A stretch of 64,000 nt of DNA from Nyssa sinensis. Taxonomy: Eukaryota > Streptophyta > Magnoliopsida > Cornales > Nyssaceae. The notes under the pieces were generated by a model. That model made no database searches. It was not told where the DNA came from and saw only the letters and a program-made list of their open reading frames with translations. Both the position numbers and the translations under genes were made by a program. The DNA lies in contig CM018031.1 of NCBI GenBank assembly GCA_008638375.1, forward strand, positions 2,889,001 to 2,953,000. Direction: 5' to 3'. Of this stretch, positions 59,101 through 64,000 are shown in pieces (the stretch's first letter is position 1; each line of letters begins with the position of its first letter).

Positions 59101-60082
59101 AATATCTTGGCTTGCTTTGTACAGGACTTTAGAGATCGATAACATCTCAGTAAAAATTTTAAAGCAACTTTAAATCAGAAAATATTTTTAATTTTATAAA
59201 AAATTCTAGACTAAGCTTTTGGGTGAGTTTCCACATATGTTGCACATTAAGAGCTCCTAAAATTAACAATTGAAGCAACACACAGAAGAAGGAGGCATCA
59301 CCATCTTTCTTCTGTAAGGAAAAGGGAAAGAAAAAATAAAGAAGACTTTCTGGGGAAAAGTTTATATACATTGTGGCAGTCATTATAAATCAATCTACTT
59401 TTAGAGCATGCCCAAACAACACCTTGGAGTAAATAAGATCTTATGTTAAGATTCACCACATCTTAAACTTCTAGTAGACCATGGGCATCCATAGACTTTC
59501 ATCTTTGAGGTGGGGTTGGGGGTTCAGGTCCTCAAGGACCTCACCGAGTTGTTACCTTTACAAATAAGGTATATTGAATTTCTTGATGGTACCCGAAAAA
59601 ATGTTCTGGTAGTAATACCGTCATGCTTTAAAGCATAATTAACTAATAGCATTTACAATTTCAGAAGAAGACTAAAATGGTGAAAAGAAAATTAGTAAGC
59701 GCCGCTCTCTCTCAAACACTGCCACTTCCACTGCCACTGCCACTGCCACTGGGAATGAATTCAAGAACAGCTTCACCCAATTCAATGCATTATCAACCCA
59801 GATACTGAAAAATTACTACAATAAACCGTCCATGTAAACACAGAAAATTGACAAATTAAGGAGGCCAGAAAGACACAAGCCCAAAAAACTTACAGAATCA
59901 TGTGTCAAGTAAGTGTCGCAGTAGTCACAATAATACCTGCTCTAAAATGAAATGCAACACAAAACACAATTGCTCAGTATCGAGAAATTCAAGCATGCGT
60001 CTATACAGATGTACATATATACATATATATATACATATTATATTTATGTATATATTTATATAATTTTTCCATACCGAGGCAT
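56130..60082 (-). CDS. U1 small nuclear ribonucleoprotein C (U1-C), five coding exons
   Basis: Minus-strand exons in coding order: 60082-60075, 59936-59894, 57524-57483, 57406-57142, 56401-56130. Junctions are GT..AG, phases match and the total is 630 bp (209 aa plus stop). The first three exons carry only 8, 43 and 42 coding bases and together encode the U1-C zinc finger (MPRYYCDYCDTYLTHDS, then PSVRKQHNAGYKHK) with ligands C6, C9, H24 and H30. Exon 4 begins ANVRSYYQQFEEQQTQ and becomes Pro/Gly-rich; the tail is Pro/Ala-rich with Met. U1-C sits in the U1 snRNP and stabilises its pairing with the 5' splice site. Length matches plant homologues. Intact. Intron 2 is 2.4 kb and contains repeats and a SINE; the others are short. 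Confidence 0.93.
57571..57805. repeat. Tandem duplication, two units of about 105-130 bp
   Basis: Units begin near 57571 (TAGAATTGTAAAAAGGTCAA) and 57702 (TAAGAATTATAAAAAGGTCA). Both continue with ATTAGATTGC.TCAAAGTG, then ACAAATTA.GGAATAGAAT and AAAAGTAATT.CGTAACATA. A shorter related piece appears near 57950. The array is in intron 2 of the U1-C gene. Confidence 0.8.
57806..57925 (+). mobile_element. tRNA-derived SINE
   Basis: A perfect Pol III B box, GGTTCAAGTCC (57857-57867), lies about 36 bp after an A-box-like CAGCTTGAGCGGTA. The sequence ends in an A-rich tail (ATAAAAAAGAGAAAAAAAAA) after GCTGTACTTA. This layout is that of plant tRNA-derived SINEs. No clear target duplication was found because the flanks are repetitive. 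Confidence 0.6.
58688..58905 (-). mobile_element. Probable retroposon 3' end (poly-A on the minus strand)
   Basis: A run of 17 T (58690-58708) is followed by a non-coding body (GGTAACAGTAGGTATTATA, GGACCGGTTACAAAAATAAA). Read on the minus strand this is a LINE- or SINE-like 3' end with a poly-A tail. No coding sequence or promoter box was found, so the class is open. Confidence 0.35.
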
Positions 60083-63000
60083 TTTCTACAACCAAATTTC
60101 AGGTTCCTGCACCGAATCAAAGAAGGAACTGATGCTTAAAAATAGATCAAAGCAATATTAAAATATTAAGAACGACGTGATTAATCGTTCGTTTACTGAA
60201 AAATTAACAACGACGCAATCGCAGAGCAATAAGTTCAGTAATTCCAGATTTCAGAAAGAAGGACAAACAAAGAAATGTATTACAAATAACCCTAATTCTT
60301 TAAATCCCTATGTCAGAGAGAGTTGATCGGGGAGAAAAGAAAAGAAACGAAAGAGAGGATCTTCAGACACCGTAGTTCGCTCTTCGCTGGCGCTGGAATG
60401 ATCGGACCGGCTGCATAGGCAGATACGGAAGTTCTAGAAGGTGGGCGAAGCCTCCCCAGTAAGCGAGATCTCTCCATGTGAGCCCATCAGAATTTGGGCC
60501 TTGTATATTGACCAAAATGTCATAATAGCCCAATTTTAAGGTCCAATCCGATAAGAAAAATATTTTGATCTGGCCATTTGATAATCCAAGGGAGAAATTT
60601 TTGTATGTATCTATATCACAATATGCTATGTATCATGCAATTAAGCTATCTGATTTTGAGGGAATAAATTTTTTTCCTATTTAATTGAAAAATTGTGATT
60701 AATTTTATTTATAAATTCAATTCATGAACTTGATCCAGTCAAAAATTACTAAATCTTATTTGATTGGAAATAGTAAATTAAAAATTTGATAAATAATTTT
60801 AATTTTTACTAAATTAGATATGAATTTTAATGGTTTTTTTTTTTTTATTGAACTCCTAATCATATCAAACCATTAAGAATTTTATCCAACAGTAAGTTAT
60901 ATTCGAGAAAGTACAATTTTTGTCATTAAAAAATTAATCCTAGCATGTTGAAATTAATGAAGGTGGTGGGAATAATGGGATCATACGAGTGCTCTTCAAA
61001 CCCGAAGTCATCATACATCACTGTGTGTATATGCACACACATATACACATACGTATGTATATATATTTATGTAGTTTCTTCTTGTTATTAGCCCTGCATG
61101 GTGAAATTAATGAAGGTGATGGGAATAATGGGATTATATATATCATACAAGTGCTCTTCGAACCAGAAACCAGCATCCATCTGCAATTTTTCGGCCAGCA
61201 GAGACAGGTAAAAGCTTCATCCACAAACCAAAGTCCTGAATTAGGTTTGACCCAACTGTGTCGTCTCCTGCGTAGTCCTTATGTAACCATGACAACATGA
61301 CTCAGTTTCAATCTTGGGACGTGATGTTTTAACGTTACCACAACTGTCGGCAAATCCTAAGTCTGTCACCCAACCACTGTGAAGAAATTTTGTAGCTTAC
61401 TTATGAGTTTAAACAAAATGCATGACTGAGCAGTCTATTTCTTGTTTTACTATATATGTAGTTTATACTGTTTGCTTCTTCTTCTTCACCATTTCGATCC
61501 ATTTGTAAGAAATCTTTACACTACGTGTATACGTACACATTTAATCCATTTGAAGTAAATCTTTCTCCTACATTCAATATACGTACATACACGGTATGTA
61601 TATATATATATATATATATGCATTTATATATATAATGTATGCATATAACTCAACTTCTTACGAATAGTGTTTTAGAACTATTTTTCAAAACACATGATTT
61701 TTCTTTCGTATAATAGTTTGAGTTTCAATCATATATAATATAATATATAAAAACACAGAAAGAAAGAAATTTAGATATATTTAACATGTGAGTTTTGGTG
61801 AGGCATGTCATTGGTACTGTCCTGAGACAGTGTGTAGATCCTCTTACGCGTAAATATAGTTAGATGCATCAAATTTTGAAATACAACTCCCAAATTTCAC
61901 ATGAGGCAATCAATATAATGAACGTATAACCAAAAATAATAGATAAAAGTAGCAATAAGAAATATATAGTATTGTAGAGAATTTCACGGAATAAAATAGA
62001 AGATGAAGTTTCGTATGATACTCAAGGTAGATTTAGAACATGTTTGACATCATGTGAAGTTCAAAATCATGAGACCAGTCTATTATTGATCTTCCAACAG
62101 AGTTTTGAAAAACGTTTTTAAAATTACAGGACTAATATACTTTTTTTAAGTCTTAAGCCGTCCCGCTAAACTATCATTTAGTATTCTTATACAAACTTAG
62201 AAACACCTTTTCAATCAATAGTTTTGACCATTAGTTAGGCATGTGTTCATCAAATTCAAATTTTATAACAATAATATAATTTTGTACCAGCCATTCATGT
62301 TTTACTTTAATTAAAAATTATACAACATAGTGAATATATACATACACTACGTACGTACCATAGTATTGGCATGAAGAATGTTTCAGAAGATTAGATAATA
62401 TTAATGCGCGCGTGTGTATGTGTATTATAGAACAATGTTAACGTGTTAAATTAGCAAGCAGGTCATGACAAGAACTGTTAACCTCAAAGCCCTTACTTTT
62501 TCAAGGTTACAATCTTCTTTGGACAATGTCACAGGGAACTTATGTTAGACTTCTTGTTACCGAGACATCTGAAACTAGACCAGCTTACCAATGATGTTTA
62601 GTTGGATGTAATAGCACAATCATGAAACCTTTTGAACTTAATTTGAATGTCATATTCCCTGTTACCAAACATTATTTTCATTGCATGTTGACATCTTATT
62701 GGGAAAATTAATCAGAAGTGGACATTTTGTGTATCTAATATGGCACGTGGCGGAACATTAAGCACATATAGTGTTAAGAGGTTAATCCAATTCCATAAGT
62801 TAATTAAGTTCATGATATGTAAGAAGAACAAGTCCAACAAGATTGTAGACCTAAAAGAAAGAAGATGATTGACATGAACCCAACTAGTTGAATGGAGTCT
62901 AAGCAAGAACCTAACCCCTCATTGAGGGAAGGGTCAGATGGTTTAGTGTTGTCATAATTAACTCAATTAGCACAAAACAGTGTTCACTTATATAAGAAAA

Positions 63001-63773
63001 CAATAATGCCAAGTTTGCCAATTTTTACATTCCAAATGATGTAACACTGTATTATTAATCATGTATTAAATCACATAATTAATAGGACAAAATGATACAT
63101 TTCCAAATCATTAATTGGAATATAAATTTAGGATAAAAATTTGGTAAGTGTAGTATTACTTTCTCTTACTCTATTTTCTCACACCTAAACACAACGTTGT
63201 AAACTTATATACATTTAGACCATGTTTGTTTCATGGATTTGATAAGAGTGGACTAACTCTCTCCTTCACTAATAATAATCACGGCCCTCTTTTTTCATTA
63301 TTTTATCATTATTTACTTCTGCTTTTATTAGCAAGTCCTTTCTGTTTTTTCAAATTGAAATTTCACAAGATCAAGATCAACATGACTAAATTATTGAATC
63401 TCCTTTTTAAGCTCGCAGACAAATATAGCTTTAGAGTAATGCTACACTCACCACCTCTTTCTGCCACATGTGATTGCTATCTTCTCACATGGGTACGTCC
63501 CATTGGTAGCTAGGCTATATAATAGGTACATGAGTGGTGTATTTTACTCATGCAAAGGGTGATCCTTAAGTTTGTAGAGAAAGGTCATAAGTGTCATGAT
63601 TAGTGATATATTCATTATAATGGGTCATTGACCTATTATCTAGGGCTGAGAAAATTGAGTAAGAAAATTTATTATATAAAATCACTCTTTATAAATATAA
63701 TAAACTACTAAGTATCACTTCAACATTAATAAAACAGTCAAACATCTTCTCTTCCTTCTCTAGGTAAAAAGGC
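60083..63773. other. U1-C promoter region and intergenic DNA
   Basis: The U1-C 5' UTR and promoter probably lie within 60083-60480, where the base composition is more balanced. Beyond that is AT-rich DNA with a duplicated segment (60942-61185), a (TA)n run at 61597-61619 and no supported gene. The segment 63500-63763 is probably the promoter or first intron of the gene starting at 63774, since it ends with TTCTCTAG, a possible splice acceptor. Confidence 0.45.
60942..61185. repeat. Imperfect direct duplication, period about 152 bp
   Basis: GAAATTAATGAAGGTGGTGG near 60949 recurs as GAAATTAATGAAGGTGATGG near 61102. Both are followed by GAATAATGGGAT and a GTGCTCTTC block. Confidence 0.8.
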
Positions 63774-64000
63774 ATGGCTTGGAGGAATGGTTATGATTTG
63801 TCTTCTTTCTTGCTGTTTGAGGCCAGTGGAGATTCAGAGGGAGATTGTAATTCCCCTGGGGATTCTGAGTTACATATACAGAATCTCTTTGCAATGTATT
63901 ATGGAATTTCTTTAGCTCGCGAAGATGATGCAGAGTCATGTAGCCTTGATTCAAGTGAAACACTTGGTTCCCATGAGGCCAATGATTGTGATTATGATGA
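63774..64000 (+). CDS. Unrecognised plant protein, N-terminal part (cut by window end)
   Basis: An open frame starts with ATG at 63774 and runs without a stop to the window end, 75 complete codons. The peptide begins MAWRNGYDLSSFLLFEASG and is acidic (GDSEGDCNSPGDSELH, AREDDAESCSLDSSE). Codon use is protein-like, and the possible acceptor CTCTAG at 63758-63763 lies just upstream. No domain is visible in this portion, so no function is proposed. The Glu/Asp/Ser content suggests a nuclear or cytosolic protein, but this is weak. Confidence 0.6.
   Translation, partial: MAWRNGYDLSSFLLFEASGDSEGDCNSPGDSELHIQNLFAMYYGISLAREDDAESCSLDSSETLGSHEANDCDYD

Noticed and set aside
59505..59580. Possible second SINE with B-box-like GGTTCAGGTCC
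   Set aside because: One mismatch at a key B-box position, no A box and no A-rich tail.

Overview
The window is nuclear DNA of a flowering plant, most likely a woody eudicot; the species cannot be fixed from the sequence. Evidence: multi-exon genes with GT..AG introns, plant-only gene families (PORR, PLS-class PPR, J-domain plus DUF3444), a plant-type tRNA-Pro(UGG), AT-rich intergenic DNA, a Ty1/copia retrotransposon, and many small hAT, Mutator-like and LINE insertions. All exon chains below were derived by hand from splice sites, phase and protein continuity.

Layout. (1) 1-3130: PORR organelle RNA-binding protein gene, one coding exon, + strand. (2) 3131-8640: AT-rich intergenic DNA with two related repeats. 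(3) 8673-10556: PLS/E-class PPR gene, + strand, reading frame interrupted three times. (4) 10557-14320: intergenic, short tandem repeats. (5) About 14340-20106: J-domain/DUF3444 protein gene with a long 5'-UTR intron, + strand, one frame break. (6) 21526-21597: tRNA-Pro(UGG). (7) 22156-37179: nine-exon BRCT-domain gene, + strand, one frame break. Its introns carry a Pack-MULE-like element with captured gene pieces (23517-25598) and four hAT-type insertions with 8-bp target duplications. (8) 38101-45895: eight-exon RINGv (MARCH-type) membrane E3 ubiquitin ligase gene, - strand, convergent with the BRCT gene, with LINE 3' ends in its introns and a solo-LTR-like sequence. (9) 46040-50275: AT-rich intergenic DNA. 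(10) 50276-55538: complete but decayed Ty1/copia element, - strand, TGCTC target duplication. (11) 56130-60082: five-exon U1 snRNP protein C gene, - strand, with a tRNA-derived SINE in intron 2. (12) 60083-63773: intergenic. (13) 63774-64000: start of an unrecognised + strand gene cut by the window edge.

The genes are ordinary housekeeping loci: organelle RNA maturation (PORR, PPR), spliceosome (U1-C), protein quality control (J-domain protein, RINGv ligase) and probable DNA-damage signalling (BRCT). They do not form a functional cluster, and I see no undescribed multi-gene system. The most interesting structure is transposon biology: one gene's introns have accumulated five TIR elements with recognisable target duplications, one of which carries pieces of at least one, probably two, other host genes. 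Five frame breaks in three otherwise well-conserved genes are all of the same sign (one extra base), which points to systematic base-insertion errors in the assembly at least as much as to gene decay.
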